Shown: positions 1 to 9,628 of the stretch, piece by piece
Numbering within the stretch: position 1 is the first letter of the stretch
Layout: every line of letters begins with the position of its first letter
Origin: Streptomyces canus
GTDB lineage: Bacteria > Actinomycetota > Actinomycetes > Streptomycetales > Streptomycetaceae
Assembly: GCF_041435015.1 (NCBI RefSeq)
Contig: NZ_CP107989.1
Location: forward strand, 2,232,001 to 2,296,000
Direction: 5' to 3'
Length of the DNA stretch: 64,000 nucleotides
Position numbers and translations under genes: made by a program
Notes under the pieces: generated by a model
What the model saw: only the letters and a program-made list of their open reading frames with translations
What the model was told of the DNA's origin: nothing
The model's database searches: none

Positions 1-1800
1 CTGCTCGGCCAGCCTCGCGGCCGCCGCCCGCATGGTGCCGTACGTGGTGAGGACGAAACCGCCGTCGAGGTCGTCCAGGCTGCGGTCGGTGCCGTGGAAG
101 CGGCGGACGGGGACACCGGGCGCGAACCGGGTGATCTCCCGCTGCCAGTTGCCCAGGAGCGAGGCCGGGCAGACGACGAGGGTCGGCTCGCGGCGTGCCC
201 GGCGCAGGTGCAGGGCGATGACGGTGATCGTCTTGCCGAGTCCCATGTCGTCGGCGAGGCAGCCGCCGAGGCCCAGGGACGTCATGAGGTCCAGCCAGGC
301 CAGGCCGCGGAGTTGGTAGTCGCGGAGGGTGGCGTGCAGGCCCGCGGGCGGTTCGGCGGGGTGGACTCCGGTCGTCAGGCGGTCGCGCAGGGCGGCGAGC
401 GCGCCGACCGGGACCGCCTCCACCGTCTCGCCGTCGACCTCGGCGCTGCCGGTGAGGGCGACGGAGAGCGCGTCGACCGGGTCGAGCAGGCCCAGTTCAC
501 GCTTGCGTGCCTTGCGGACGAGGGCGGGGTCGACCAGCACCCACTGGTCCCTGAGGCGTACGACGGGGCGGTGGGCCTCGGCCAGCGCGTCCATCTCGGC
601 CTCGCTGAGCGGGTCGCCGCCGAGCGCCAACTGCCAGCGGAACTGGAGGAGTTCCTCGCTCTCGAAGAAGCCGGTGCCGTCGGTCGCCGAGCCCGGCGCC
701 GGTCGTACCACCGCCGCCGCGGTGAGGTCCTGCGCCAGATCCCGCGGCCAGTGCACCGCGACCCCGGCAGCCGCGAGCCGGGGCGCCGCCACGCCGAGAA
801 GATCGCCCAACTCCTCGTCGGACAGGGCCAGTACATCGGGCACGTCCTGCTCGGAGAGCCGGTCCAGGGGCGGCCACACCCGGGCGGCGCGCCGCACCGC
901 GAGGGCCGCGTCGACGCGTGCGCGTGGACCGAAGACGGCGTCGGCGTCCCCCGCCCACAGGGCCGCCGCGTCGGCCACGAGGGTCGGGTCGGCGAGGCTG
1001 TGCACCTGGACGATCGCGGCGCCCGCGCTGCGCGCGCCGTCGGCGTCGGCGTTGAACAGGTTGTACGCCGACAGGTCCAGGCGGAGTGAGATCCGCACGC
1101 CCGCGTCCATGCCGGCGGCGACCTCCGCGGCCCAGTCGTGGGCATGCGGCAGCCGCTGCGGTGCGCGGGCCGCGAAGGGTTTGCCGGAGGCGAACGGTGC
1201 GGCGGGGGTGCGGGGCAGGGTGTCGGCGACGGCGTCCAGGAAGGAGCGCATCAGTGCTTCCGGTTCCGGCAGCCGGAGCGGGCCGGGGCCGGGCAGCGGA
1301 ACCGCGTGGCCCTCGTGGGGCAGGGCGGCCGCGACGGCGCGGAGGTGGGCGATGTCGTCCGGGTCCAGCGGTCCGGCCCGCCAGGCGTCGTGGCCGGTGG
1401 CGGTGAGTCCGGGCAGCAGACGGCCGCGGGCCGTCAGCCGCAGCGCGTGCAGGGCGGCCGCGCCCCAGCAGGCCGTGGCGGGATGGGCGGCGGGATCGCG
1501 GCGGGCCCGGACGAGCAGCGGAAGGGCCGCGCCGACCGGGAGGGAGAGGGCGGGGGCAGTGCGACGTCGGACTCCCGCTCCGTGCGGTCCTACGACCGTG
1601 AGCTCGGTGCGCTCGAGCGAAGAGGCGTCGGCCTCGGCTTCGGGACTCTCGGCCGGCAGGGGCGCGCCCTGGGGATCCCAGAAGGCGATCCGCCCCTCTC
1701 GGGGAAGTGGTGCGGGCAGGAAGACGGCTGCGAGCCGGACGGGAACGGCCGCCCCCTGCCGCTCGCCCGTGCGCTCGGCCACCACGGCGCTGTCGCTCAT
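1..1800 (-). CDS. SNF2-family DEAD/DEAH helicase, N-terminal part (cut by window edge)
   Basis: The reverse frame is open from an ATG at 1800 to the first base of the window, giving 600 residues without a stop. Residues 1 to about 460 match the helicase-associated region found ahead of bacterial SNF2 motors. The motor domain begins near residue 465 (LRDYQLRGLAWL) and contains the Walker A motif DDMGLGKT at about residues 516-523. Proteins of this family are ATP-driven DNA translocases that remodel DNA-protein or transcription complexes. The C-terminal helicase lobe lies beyond the left edge. The 85 bases between this start and the next gene end at 1886 hold no other gene. Confidence 0.9.
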   Translation of the reverse strand, partial: MSDSAVVAERTGERQGAAVPVRLAAVFLPAPLPREGRIAFWDPQGAPLPAESPEAEADASSLERTELTVVGPHGAGVRRRTAPALSLPVGAALPLLVRARRDPAAHPATACWGAAALHALRLTARGRLLPGLTATGHDAWRAGPLDPDDIAHLRAVAAALPHEGHAVPLPGPGPLRLPEPEALMRSFLDAVADTLPRTPAAPFASGKPFAARAPQRLPHAHDWAAEVAAGMDAGVRISLRLDLSAYNLFNADADGARSAGAAIVQVHSLADPTLVADAAALWAGDADAVFGPRARVDAALAVRRAARVWPPLDRLSEQDVPDVLALSDEELGDLLGVAAPRLAAAGVAVHWPRDLAQDLTAAAVVRPAPGSATDGTGFFESEELLQFRWQLALGGDPLSEAEMDALAEAHRPVVRLRDQWVLVDPALVRKARKRELGLLDPVDALSVALTGSAEVDGETVEAVPVGALAALRDRLTTGVHPAEPPAGLHATLRDYQLRGLAWLDLMTSLGLGGCLADDMGLGKTITVIALHLRRARREPTLVVCPASLLGNWQREITRFAPGVPVRRFHGTDRSLDDLDGGFVLTTYGTMRAAAARLAEQ

Positions 1801-1885
1801 ACGTCCTGTCACCTCCCGCCCGCATGTCGGATCACTCGTCTTCGACTCTACGGGCGGGGTCTGACAATCGGCTCCGGCGGCCGGG

Positions 1886-2470
1886 TCAGGGGACCGTGCG
1901 CGAGACGACGTACACCTTCGGGGCGTTCGGCACGGTCAGGTTGACCATGACGTCCTGCGTGGGCGCCGGGTCCTTCTGGGAGTGGGTCAGCCCCCACCAG
2001 GAGCGCGGTCCGTCGAACCGCCAACCGCTGATCTTCTGGTCGCGTTCGCTGATCGAGATGTCGCCCTTCTTCAGGTCGGCGCGGCTGACACCCATGCCGG
2101 TGAGGAAGGCGGCCAGACCGGCGTCGGTCGTCCGGAACTGGACGTAGAGGCGGCTGGTCTTCCAGTTGTTGGTCTCGTAGGAGGCGACCAGGTCCGCGGG
2201 GTGCGGGACCGGCACCTGGTAGAGGCGGCGCTGGACCTTGGACGGCCAGTCGGGCGTGAGGCCCGTCGCCGAGTACTTCGCCTCCTTGTCCTTGCCGCTG
2301 TCGCGGCTCTGGTTGGCGGAGATCACCAGATAGCCGGCCGGGACGCCGATGAGCAGACCGATGATGAGCAGCGTGATCGCCCGGCGGCGGATCATGTGAC
2401 GGCGGTCCTCGGTGGGCCGCTCCGGCTCGCCGGGGGGCGCCGAGGCCTGGCGCGGCAGGGATGCCGTCAT
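1886..2470 (-). CDS. Single-pass membrane protein coupled to the ROK kinase
   Basis: This is a 194-residue protein. It has a charged N-terminus, one membrane segment at about residues 30-50 (ITLLIIGLLIGVPAGYLVI) and an external domain of about 140 residues rich in aromatic residues. Its ATG at 2470 overlaps the stop of the upstream kinase gene (2467-2469) in an ATGA arrangement, so the two are probably translationally coupled. I recognise no enzymatic motif. The role is unknown; coexpression with the kinase is the only functional hint. Confidence 0.8.
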   Translation of the reverse strand: MTASLPRQASAPPGEPERPTEDRRHMIRRRAITLLIIGLLIGVPAGYLVISANQSRDSGKDKEAKYSATGLTPDWPSKVQRRLYQVPVPHPADLVASYETNNWKTSRLYVQFRTTDAGLAAFLTGMGVSRADLKKGDISISERDQKISGWRFDGPRSWWGLTHSQKDPAPTQDVMVNLTVPNAPKVYVVSRTVP

Positions 2471-3615
2471 GCGGTGTCCCGGGACGTACGGCGGGCCTCC
2501 ACGTACCGTTCGTATCGCTCGTGCCGCTCCACCCGGCGCCGGTTGGCACGCCGGAAGCGGCGGGCGACCAGGCGTGCGAGGTCGGCGGCGCCGACCATGC
2601 CGGCCTCGGGGCCGAGCTGGGCGCGGGCGATGCGGGCCTCGGGGCGGTAGCCGCGGCCGGTGAGCTGTCGCTTGAAGGCATCCCGCGCGGGGCCGATCAG
2701 CAGGTCGTCGGCCGCGCTGACGCCGCCGCCGATGACGAAGCAGGACGGGTCCAGGGCGGCCGCGAGGTTCGCGATGCCGACGCCGAGCCACTGGCCGATG
2801 TCCTGGAGCAGCTCGATGCACATCGCGTCGCCGTCGCGGGCCAGCTCGGTGATCATCGGACCGGTGATGTCGGCGATGTTGCCCTTGACGTGCTCGATGA
2901 TCCCGTACGCCACCGGGGAGTCCGCGGCGGCCAGCTCCCTGGCCTCCCTGACCAGTGCGTTGCCGGAGCTGTACTGCTCCCAGCAGCCGCGGTTGCCGCA
3001 CGGGCAGCGGTGGCCGCCGGGGACGACCTGCATGTGACCGAACTCGCCGGCGACGCCGTACTTGCCCCGCTTGACCTGGCCGTCCTCCAGGATCGCGCCG
3101 CCGATGCCGGTGCCGAGCGTGATCATGACGAGGTGGTCCTCGCCACGCCCCGCGCCGAACCGCCACTCGGCCCAGGCGGCGGTGTTCGCGTCGTTGTCCA
3201 CCAGGACGGGGACCGCGAGGCGGCCGGCGATGCGGTCGCGCAGCGGCTCGTTGCGCCAGGACAGGTGGGGGGCGAACAGCACGCGGTTGCGGTCGGCGTC
3301 GACCCAGCCTGCCGCGCCGATACCGACCGCGTGCACGTCGTGGCGGTCGGACAGGTCCAGGACCAGCTCGACGATGGTGTCCTCGACGACCTTGGGGCTC
3401 TTGGACTTGTCCGGCGTCTCGGTGCGGACCTTCTCCAGGATGTTGCCGTCGGCGTCGACGACACCCGCCATGACCTTGGTGCCGCCGATGTCGATGCCCA
3501 CCGTCGGCACGCGGGGTGCGGTCAGGTGTGAGCGGCGTTCCCTCGTGCCGACGGTCCGCAGGGCGGGGGCGCGGCGGGAGCCTATGGGGGCGCTGAAGTT
3601 GCCGTAGGTGCTCAT
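2467..3615 (-). CDS. ROK-family sugar kinase (glucokinase-like)
   Basis: This 382-residue protein has the ATP-binding motif DIGGTK (residues 42-47), a substrate-binding DNDAN segment (140-144) and the ROK zinc signature CPCGNRGC (Cys204, 206, 211) with His194 and His202 nearby. There is no N-terminal winged helix, so it is the kinase type rather than the repressor type of ROK protein, and it probably phosphorylates glucose or a related hexose. The first 35 residues are a basic extension; a GTG start at about residue 36 cannot be excluded. It heads an operon with the membrane protein at 1886-2470. Confidence 0.9.
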   Translation of the reverse strand: MSTYGNFSAPIGSRRAPALRTVGTRERRSHLTAPRVPTVGIDIGGTKVMAGVVDADGNILEKVRTETPDKSKSPKVVEDTIVELVLDLSDRHDVHAVGIGAAGWVDADRNRVLFAPHLSWRNEPLRDRIAGRLAVPVLVDNDANTAAWAEWRFGAGRGEDHLVMITLGTGIGGAILEDGQVKRGKYGVAGEFGHMQVVPGGHRCPCGNRGCWEQYSSGNALVREARELAAADSPVAYGIIEHVKGNIADITGPMITELARDGDAMCIELLQDIGQWLGVGIANLAAALDPSCFVIGGGVSAADDLLIGPARDAFKRQLTGRGYRPEARIARAQLGPEAGMVGAADLARLVARRFRRANRRRVERHERYERYVEARRTSRDTA

Positions 3616-3732
3616 CGGCCCCGATTCTGCCGCACGCTCACGCTGGGTGCCGAACGGGGGAGCTAAGGGGGAGTGCGCGAGTCATGCCGGCTGCGGCTGA
3701 TACGGGGCTGATCGCGCAGTTCCCCGCGCCCC

Positions 3733-4497
3733 TTAAGGCCGGACCAAGAGCTGGAATTCAAATGAATAGCGAGTTGGGCGATATGTGTGCGTGCCGTACT
3801 CGACCGCTCGCCCCGTGTCATCGAAGGTCACTCGCTGCATCGTCAGCAAAGGGGCGCCCGCCTCCTCGGCGAGGCGTTCCGCCTCCGCCTGTGTGGCCGC
3901 TCTCGCGCCGATGGACTGGCGGGCGCTGTGCAGGGTGATTCCCGCGGTGCGCATCATGCGGTACAGGCCGGTGGCCTCCAGCTGGGCGGTGTCCAGGTCG
4001 AGGAGGGCCGGGGGCAGGTAGTTGCACAGGTACGCCATCGGCTCGCCGTGCGCGAGGCGCAGGCGTTCCACCCGGTGTACGTCGCTGCCCTCGGCGACGC
4101 CGAGGGCAGCGGCGATCTCGGCGGTGGCGGAGACGACGGTGTTGACGAGGACCTTGGTCGCGGGACGCTGACCGGCCGCCTCCAGGTCGTCGTAGAGGCT
4201 GCTGAGCTCCAGGGGGCGCTTGACCTGGCTGTGCACGACCTGGGTGCCGACTCCGCGGCGCCGCACCAGCAGGCCCTTGTCGACGAGCGACTGGATGGCC
4301 TGGCGCACGGTGGGCCGGGACAGGCCGAGCCGGGCGGCGAGCTCGATCTCGTTGCCCAGCAGGCTGCCAGGAGTGAGCGTTCCGTGCTCGATCGCGGCCT
4401 CCAACTGCTGGGACAGCTGGAAGTACAACGGCACCGGGCTGCTGCGGTCCACACTGAGCTCGAGCGTCACGGTCGGGTCCACTCCTGGTTTCGGCAC
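3733..4497 (-). CDS. GntR-family transcriptional regulator (HutC/UTRA type)
   Basis: This 254-residue protein has a GntR winged helix-turn-helix at residues 20-80 (the recognition region includes LGLSRPTVRQAI) and a UTRA effector-binding domain from about residue 95 to 245. This subfamily usually binds a sugar phosphate or similar metabolite. The gene is divergent from the Gfo/Idh/MocA dehydrogenase at 4601, with 103 bases between the starts. It is therefore the likely local repressor of that gene and of itself. Confidence 0.9.
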   Translation of the reverse strand: MPKPGVDPTVTLELSVDRSSPVPLYFQLSQQLEAAIEHGTLTPGSLLGNEIELAARLGLSRPTVRQAIQSLVDKGLLVRRRGVGTQVVHSQVKRPLELSSLYDDLEAAGQRPATKVLVNTVVSATAEIAAALGVAEGSDVHRVERLRLAHGEPMAYLCNYLPPALLDLDTAQLEATGLYRMMRTAGITLHSARQSIGARAATQAEAERLAEEAGAPLLTMQRVTFDDTGRAVEYGTHTYRPTRYSFEFQLLVRP

Positions 4498-4546
4498 GGG
4501 CCCGAGCGTAGCTCCGCGCGTTGTTGACGGGAAGTCGTGTAGTCAG

Positions 4547-4560
4547 ATTGTCCGGACATA
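4547..4560. promoter_or_regulatory. Candidate GntR operator in divergent promoter region
   Basis: The palindrome TGTCCGGACA (4549-4558) lies midway between the divergent starts of the GntR regulator and the dehydrogenase. The perfect dyad and its place beside a GntR gene make it the best operator candidate here. Binding is inferred. Confidence 0.45.
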
Positions 4561-4600
4561 CAGATTGACAGCAGGGGGTTCTCGACCACACTTTGTTCAC

Positions 4601-5623
4601 ATGCGCATCGGGGTCATAGGGACGGGCCGCATCGGCACCATTCATGCGAACACGCTCAGCCGCCATCGGGAGGTCGGTTCCTTAATCCTCACGGACGCGG
4701 ACGGAGCACGGGCCCAGGAGCTCGCGCACCGCCTCGGGGAGACCGCGGCCCCTGGGGTCGACGAGATCTTCAAGTGGGGCGTGGACGCCGTGGTGATCAC
4801 TACGGCGACCTCGGCCCATGCCGAGCTGATCGGCCGGGCGGCGCGCTCGGGACTGCCCGTGTTCTGCGAGAAGCCCATCGCACTCGACCTGCCCGGCACG
4901 CTGCACGCCATCGCCGAGGTGGAGACCGCAGGGACGGTTCTCCAGATGGGCTTCCAGCGCCGCTTCGACGCGGGCTACATGGGCGCGCGCGAGGCGGTGC
5001 GCTCGGGACGGCTCGGGCGGCTGCACACCGTGCGGGCACTGACCTCCGACCAGGCGCCGCCGCCGGTCGAATGGCTGCCGCTGTCCGGCGGGCTGTACCG
5101 GGACACCCTGATCCACGACTTCGACATCCTGCGCTGGGTGACCGGGCACGAGATCGTCGACGTGTACGCCGCCGGGTCCGACGCCGGGCCGCCGATGTTC
5201 CGGGCCGCGGGGGACGTCGACACCGCGGCCGCCCTGCTCACCCTCGACGACGGCACCCTCGCGACGGCCACCGCGACACGGCTCAACGGGGCCGGGTACG
5301 ACGTGCGCATGGAGCTCGCCGGGGAGCTGGACCAGGTCGTGGTGGGCCTGGACGACCGTACGCCCATCGCGTCCACCGAGCCCACGGGGCCGCCCGCGGC
5401 GGACAAGCCGTGGACGGGGTTCCTGGAGCGCTTCGGTCCGGCCTACGAGGCCGAGCTGGCCGCGTTCATCGAGGTGGTCCGGGGCGAGAGAGCGAACCCC
5501 TGTGACGGGCGCGAGGCGTTGCAGGCGCTACGAGTCGCCGAGGCGTGCGAGACGTCCCGGCGCGAGCGCAGGGCCGTGCGGCTGGCGGAGATCCCGGGCG
5601 GCGCGAGCGCGGCCGCGTTCTGA
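4601..5623 (+). CDS. Gfo/Idh/MocA oxidoreductase (inositol 2-dehydrogenase-like)
   Basis: This 340-residue NAD(P)-dependent sugar or cyclitol dehydrogenase has a Rossmann motif GVIGTGRIG (residues 4-12), the conserved EKP (90-92) with the catalytic lysine, and a C-terminal Gfo/Idh alpha/beta domain with HDFDILRW. The ATG at 4601 starts exactly at the Rossmann strand; upstream in-frame codons overlap the divergent promoter. Leu28 is encoded by TTA (4682-4684), a codon rare in Streptomyces and read by the developmentally controlled bldA tRNA. myo-Inositol is the likeliest substrate by family, but it is not proven. Confidence 0.9.
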   Translation: MRIGVIGTGRIGTIHANTLSRHREVGSLILTDADGARAQELAHRLGETAAPGVDEIFKWGVDAVVITTATSAHAELIGRAARSGLPVFCEKPIALDLPGTLHAIAEVETAGTVLQMGFQRRFDAGYMGAREAVRSGRLGRLHTVRALTSDQAPPPVEWLPLSGGLYRDTLIHDFDILRWVTGHEIVDVYAAGSDAGPPMFRAAGDVDTAAALLTLDDGTLATATATRLNGAGYDVRMELAGELDQVVVGLDDRTPIASTEPTGPPAADKPWTGFLERFGPAYEAELAAFIEVVRGERANPCDGREALQALRVAEACETSRRERRAVRLAEIPGGASAAAF

Positions 5624-5878
5624 ACTCGTTCCGCCCAGCAGACCCGGCCTCACCGGCCCAGCCGAGGTCACCCCGTCACGCCCCACCGACCTCACGCCGC
5701 CATGCCTCACCGGTCTGCCCCGGTCACCCACCCGTCCCCGGTACGTCCGGCCGACCTCGCCCCCGTCACCCGCCGAGCTGAACACGCCCCGCCCGTGGGC
5801 CCACCCACCTCCCGCCAACAGCCCCCGTCAGGTCCCCGCACGAACGAGCCGAGCCCCTCCCGTCGAACCCACCAAGCC

Positions 5879-7066
5879 CTACCACCGCACCGGCAAACTC
5901 CGCACTCCTCTGATCAGCATTCCCGGCAGCCACTCCCCCGCGGGCCCGGCGAGCGCCAGGGCGGGGGCGCGGTCCAGCAGGGTCCGGATTGCCGTGCGGG
6001 CTTCCAGTCGGGCCAATGGGGCGCCCAGGCAGTAGTGGATGCCGTGGCCGAAAGCGAGGTGGCCGCGCGGGTCGCGGCGGATGTCGAAGCGGTCCGGTGC
6101 CGGGTAACGGGAGTCGTCGCGGTCGGCCGCGCTCAGGCAGATCATCACCGGGTCGCCCTTGGCTATGGCCCGTCCCGCTATCTCCAGGGGCTCGGCGGCG
6201 TACCGGAACGTCGCGTTCTCCACCGGGCCCTCGTAGCGCAGTGTCTCCTCGACCGCGCCGTCGATGAGGCTCATGTCGGCGCGCAGGGCGGCGAGTTGGT
6301 CCGGATGGGTGAGCAGGGCGTGCACGCCGTTGGTGATGAGGTTGACCGTGGTTTCATGGCCCGCGATCAGCAGCAGGAAGGCCATGCCGCGCAGTTCCGA
6401 CGGGGAGAGCCGGTCGCCGTCCTCGGCGGTGGTGCGGATGAGGTCGCCGAGCAGGTCGTCGCTCGGTCCGGCGCACCGCTTGTCCTCGATGAGCTCCGTC
6501 AGGTACTCGCCGAGGCGCAGGACGGCGTCGTACGAACTCTCCGGGCTGGTGGGTGCCACGACCTCCGTGGACAGCTTGCGGAACTCCGTGCGGTCCATCT
6601 CGGGTACGCCGAGGAGCTCACAGATGACGGTGATCGGCAGCGGGTAGGCGAGGGACTGCACCAGGTCGGCGCGGCCGTGCGGCAGCATCGCCTCGAGGAG
6701 GTCGTCGGTGATCTCCTGGATCCTGGGCCGCAGTTGCTCGACCCGGCGCATGGTGAAGGCGCGGGAGACGAGCCCCCGCAGCCGGGTGTGCTCGGGCGGG
6801 TCGCTGCCCAGCAGATGGCGGCCGATCAGCTCCTCGTCGTGGAACACCGCGCCGATTCTGCGGCCGTCCTTGGACAGCCTCGGATCGGCGAGTGCCGCGC
6901 GCGCCTCCTCGTGCCCGACGACGAGCCAGGTCGAGTAGTCGGCGTCGGAGCCGGGCGGTCGCACCCGGTGCACGGGGCCGAGACCGCGCAACTCGGCGTA
7001 CACGGGGTGCGGGTCGAAGCGGAACGCGTCGCCGTACTCCCCGAGATCGATCACTGCTTCGGTCAT
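5879..7066 (-). CDS. Cytochrome P450 (bacterial CYP107-like)
   Basis: This is a soluble 395-residue P450 with the I-helix oxygen-activation motif AGHETT (235-240), the K-helix ExxR (EETLR, 273-277) and the haem loop FGHGIHYCLG with its Cys ligand at 346. The ATG at 7066 is preferred because GGGGGAG lies 5 bases upstream; the in-frame GTG at 7081 would put that ribosome site inside the gene. No ferredoxin or biosynthetic gene adjoins it, so the substrate is unknown. The 255 bases on its 3' side (5624-5878) are C-rich low-complexity sequence with no gene seen. Confidence 0.92.
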   Translation of the reverse strand: MTEAVIDLGEYGDAFRFDPHPVYAELRGLGPVHRVRPPGSDADYSTWLVVGHEEARAALADPRLSKDGRRIGAVFHDEELIGRHLLGSDPPEHTRLRGLVSRAFTMRRVEQLRPRIQEITDDLLEAMLPHGRADLVQSLAYPLPITVICELLGVPEMDRTEFRKLSTEVVAPTSPESSYDAVLRLGEYLTELIEDKRCAGPSDDLLGDLIRTTAEDGDRLSPSELRGMAFLLLIAGHETTVNLITNGVHALLTHPDQLAALRADMSLIDGAVEETLRYEGPVENATFRYAAEPLEIAGRAIAKGDPVMICLSAADRDDSRYPAPDRFDIRRDPRGHLAFGHGIHYCLGAPLARLEARTAIRTLLDRAPALALAGPAGEWLPGMLIRGVRSLPVRW

Positions 7067-7105
7067 GGACTCCCCCTTCACCCTCTCAACGCCCGGTGAC
7101 CGCGG

Positions 7106-7795
7106 CTAGTGCCCGTCCGGCTCGGATTCCGCGGACTGTTCCAGCAGTCCCGCGTCGTACGCCAACAACGCGATCTGCACCCGGTTGTTCAGGTCGAGCT
7201 TGGCCAGCACGCGGGAGACGTGGGTCTTGACCGTGGCGACGCTCATGTAGAGGGCGGCGGCGATCTCGGCGTTGGACAGGCCCTGGCCGACGGCGACTGC
7301 GACCTCGCGTTCGCGGTCGTTGAGGGCGGCGATGCGCTCACGCGCGCGTGCCCGTCGGATGTCGGCGGCGGAGCCGACCGCGTGTTCCATCAGCTGGCGG
7401 GTGACGGTGGGCGACAGAACCGGGTCGCCGGCCGCGACCCGTCGTACGGCGGCGAGGATCTCGGCGGGCGGAGTGTCCTTGAGGACGAAACCGGCGGCGC
7501 CCGCGCGCAGGGCCCGCAGGACCTGCTCGTCGGCGTGGAAGGTGGTCAGGACGACGACCTGGGGGGCGTCGGGGCGGCCGCGCAGCCGTTCCGTGGCCGT
7601 GAGGCCGTCCACCGACGGCATTCTGATGTCCATGAGGACGACGTCCGGGCGGGTCCGGTCCACGGCCGCCTCGACCTCGGTGCCGTCCGCCGCCTCTCCG
7701 ACGATCTCGATGTCCTCGGCGCCGCCCATCATCAGGGACAGACCGGCCCGCACGAGGGGGTCGTCGTCGACGAGAAGCACTCTGATCACAGTCAT
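7106..7795 (-). CDS. NarL/LuxR-type response regulator
   Basis: This 229-residue protein has a receiver domain with an acidic pocket (DDD at 10-12), phospho-acceptor Asp56 in LMDIRMP, the conserved TTFHAD and the LKD lysine. A LuxR helix-turn-helix (LNDREREVAVAVGQGLSNAE through VKTHVSRVLAKL) occupies about residues 155-215. It is paired with the histidine kinase just upstream (81-base gap), so the two form a two-component system whose signal is unknown. Confidence 0.93.
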   Translation of the reverse strand: MTVIRVLLVDDDPLVRAGLSLMMGGAEDIEIVGEAADGTEVEAAVDRTRPDVVLMDIRMPSVDGLTATERLRGRPDAPQVVVLTTFHADEQVLRALRAGAAGFVLKDTPPAEILAAVRRVAAGDPVLSPTVTRQLMEHAVGSAADIRRARARERIAALNDREREVAVAVGQGLSNAEIAAALYMSVATVKTHVSRVLAKLDLNNRVQIALLAYDAGLLEQSAESEPDGH

Positions 7796-7876
7796 GGGCC
7801 TACGTAATCACGCGGAGGCAGGGCGCAATCACCCTTGCGGCCGGGCGAGTTGCACCACCGACGACACCCGGGAACG

Positions 7877-9124
7877 TCACCCCCACGGCAGCCACGCCCG
7901 TACCCCGAAGGCGCCGTCCGTCTCCGCCCCGTACTCCAGTCGGCCGCCGGCGAGCGTGGCGCGCTCGGTGAGACCGATCAGGCCCTGTCCCGAGCCGGGG
8001 ACGTGCGGCACCTCACCCTCGGGCGCCCGGTTCCGCACGGTCACGACGAGGCCCTCGCCCGGGCCGCCGACGACGGTGACCGTCACCTCCGTACCGGGGG
8101 CGTGCTTGCGGGCGTTGGTGAGGCTCTCCTGGGCGATGCGGTAGGCGGTGCGGCCCACGGACGCGGGCACGGCGGCGGGCTCGGCCACGCGAGTGTCGAG
8201 GATGACCTTCATGCCGGCCTCGCGGGATTCGGCGACCAGTGCGTCCAGCGCGGCGAGGGTCGGCTGGGGTCGACCCGTGTCGTCGTCCGCCGCCCGCAGC
8301 ACCCCGATGATCTCCCTGAGATCCTGGAGCGCCTCGTGCGCGCTCTCCCGGATGACACCGGCCGCCCGCGCGACCTCCTCCTGGGGCGCGTCCGGCCGGA
8401 ACTCCAGGGCACCCGCGTGGACGCTCAGCAGCGTCAGCCGGTGCGCGAGGACGTCGTGCATCTCGCGCGCGATGGCCTCGCGGGCGAGCCGCTGCGCCTG
8501 CTCGGCCCGCAGTCGCGCCTCGGTCTCCGCGCGCCGTGCGCGGTCACGCAGGCTGAACATGAGCTGCCGTTTGGCCCGTACAAGCAGACCCCACCCGACG
8601 ACCGCGGCGACCAGGATCACGGTGAGGACGACCGAGACGAGGTACGGCAGGTCCGCGTCGGGCCGCAGTCGGAAGGTAAGGGGGACCGCGGCGATGTTGA
8701 GGCCGGCCACCCAGGCGACGTATCGGAAGGGGCGGTGAACGGCGAGGGTGAAGACGGCGATCAGGCAGGCGCCGCCGGCGGTGTCGGAAAGCACCCCGAG
8801 CGGGATCGTGGCCAGGGCGAGGCCGAGCGGCCAGCGGCGGCGCAGCCACACGGCGGCGCAGGCGAGGGCGCCGAGCAGCTGGTCCAGGGTGGCCGCGGTG
8901 TGCGACACATGGGGGTTGTCGCCCAGCGCGTCCGCGGCGATCATGCCGATCAGGACGGCCAGGAGGAAGCAGGAGAAGTCGACGATCCAGTCGCGCGCGG
9001 TACGCCGGGGCCGACGTCCGGGCCGAACGGCGGACGGGTCGAACTCGTGGATCACCGCGGACGGCAGCAACCAGCGTCGGCCGGGGAAGGCCGGAGGTTC
9101 GGGAACCGTCTTGTCACCACTCAC
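7877..9124 (-). CDS. Two-component sensor histidine kinase (HisKA_3 type)
   Basis: This 415-residue kinase has several hydrophobic segments in its first half (about residues 40-150). A short coiled linker leads to the HisKA_3 box REMHDVLAHRL, with the phosphorylated His near residue 223, and a C-terminal HATPase with GSGQGLIGLTERA. The GTG at 9124 was chosen because the longer open frame upstream has no membrane-protein character. It probably phosphorylates the response regulator encoded just downstream. Confidence 0.88.
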   Translation of the reverse strand: MSGDKTVPEPPAFPGRRWLLPSAVIHEFDPSAVRPGRRPRRTARDWIVDFSCFLLAVLIGMIAADALGDNPHVSHTAATLDQLLGALACAAVWLRRRWPLGLALATIPLGVLSDTAGGACLIAVFTLAVHRPFRYVAWVAGLNIAAVPLTFRLRPDADLPYLVSVVLTVILVAAVVGWGLLVRAKRQLMFSLRDRARRAETEARLRAEQAQRLAREAIAREMHDVLAHRLTLLSVHAGALEFRPDAPQEEVARAAGVIRESAHEALQDLREIIGVLRAADDDTGRPQPTLAALDALVAESREAGMKVILDTRVAEPAAVPASVGRTAYRIAQESLTNARKHAPGTEVTVTVVGGPGEGLVVTVRNRAPEGEVPHVPGSGQGLIGLTERATLAGGRLEYGAETDGAFGVRAWLPWG

Positions 9125-9302
9125 GGTCGACAAATCTACGCAGCGCCGGCCCGCCGCACCCGTCCGTGGACAGCATCCGCGACCAAAGTCGCGACATCGC
9201 AGACTTTCGGCGTGGGCGGTCCCGTGGTCCTGATGCTTTCGCGCGAGAAGGCCGACCCCGCGGCCGATGTCCGTGAGGGGTCGCCGGGGTGAGGGTCCCT
9301 CC

Positions 9303-9503
9303 ATGAAGCAACTGCTGGAACTGCTCGGCTTTTTCGCCCTGGTGCAGGGCGCGATGGGTCTGCTGCACGAGTTCACCGACTGGCACATCGGCCTCGTCCA
9401 GCGCATCGGTTTCCTCGACGGTTACGAGGTCTACGCGAACGTCGCCCTGATCGTGCTGGCGTTCGCGCTGTTCGCCGCCGCCGAGAGCCGGAGGTCCGGC
9501 TGA
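9303..9503 (+). CDS. Small two-helix membrane protein
   Basis: This is a 66-residue hydrophobic protein with two predicted membrane helices (about residues 3-22 and 39-60) joined by a short loop containing HEFTDWH. The ATG at 9303 is preferred over the upstream GTG because the extra residues are low-complexity and charged. It is transcribed divergently from the kinase. Function unknown. Confidence 0.65.
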   Translation: MKQLLELLGFFALVQGAMGLLHEFTDWHIGLVQRIGFLDGYEVYANVALIVLAFALFAAAESRRSG

Positions 9504-9628
9504 ACACCGCCGGCCCTTCGGCCGGTCGCACCGCGCCCCGGGCTGTGGGGACGACGTGGCGACTCCGGGTCGCACGTTAACTCCGCGAAAACTCCTCGGA
9601 CTTGACGGGAATATCTCCCGAGTTGTCA

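Noticed and set aside
5624..5878. Small proteins in C-rich sequence after the dehydrogenase
   Set aside because: Frames consist of Pro/Arg/Thr repeats with no ribosome site or family likeness.
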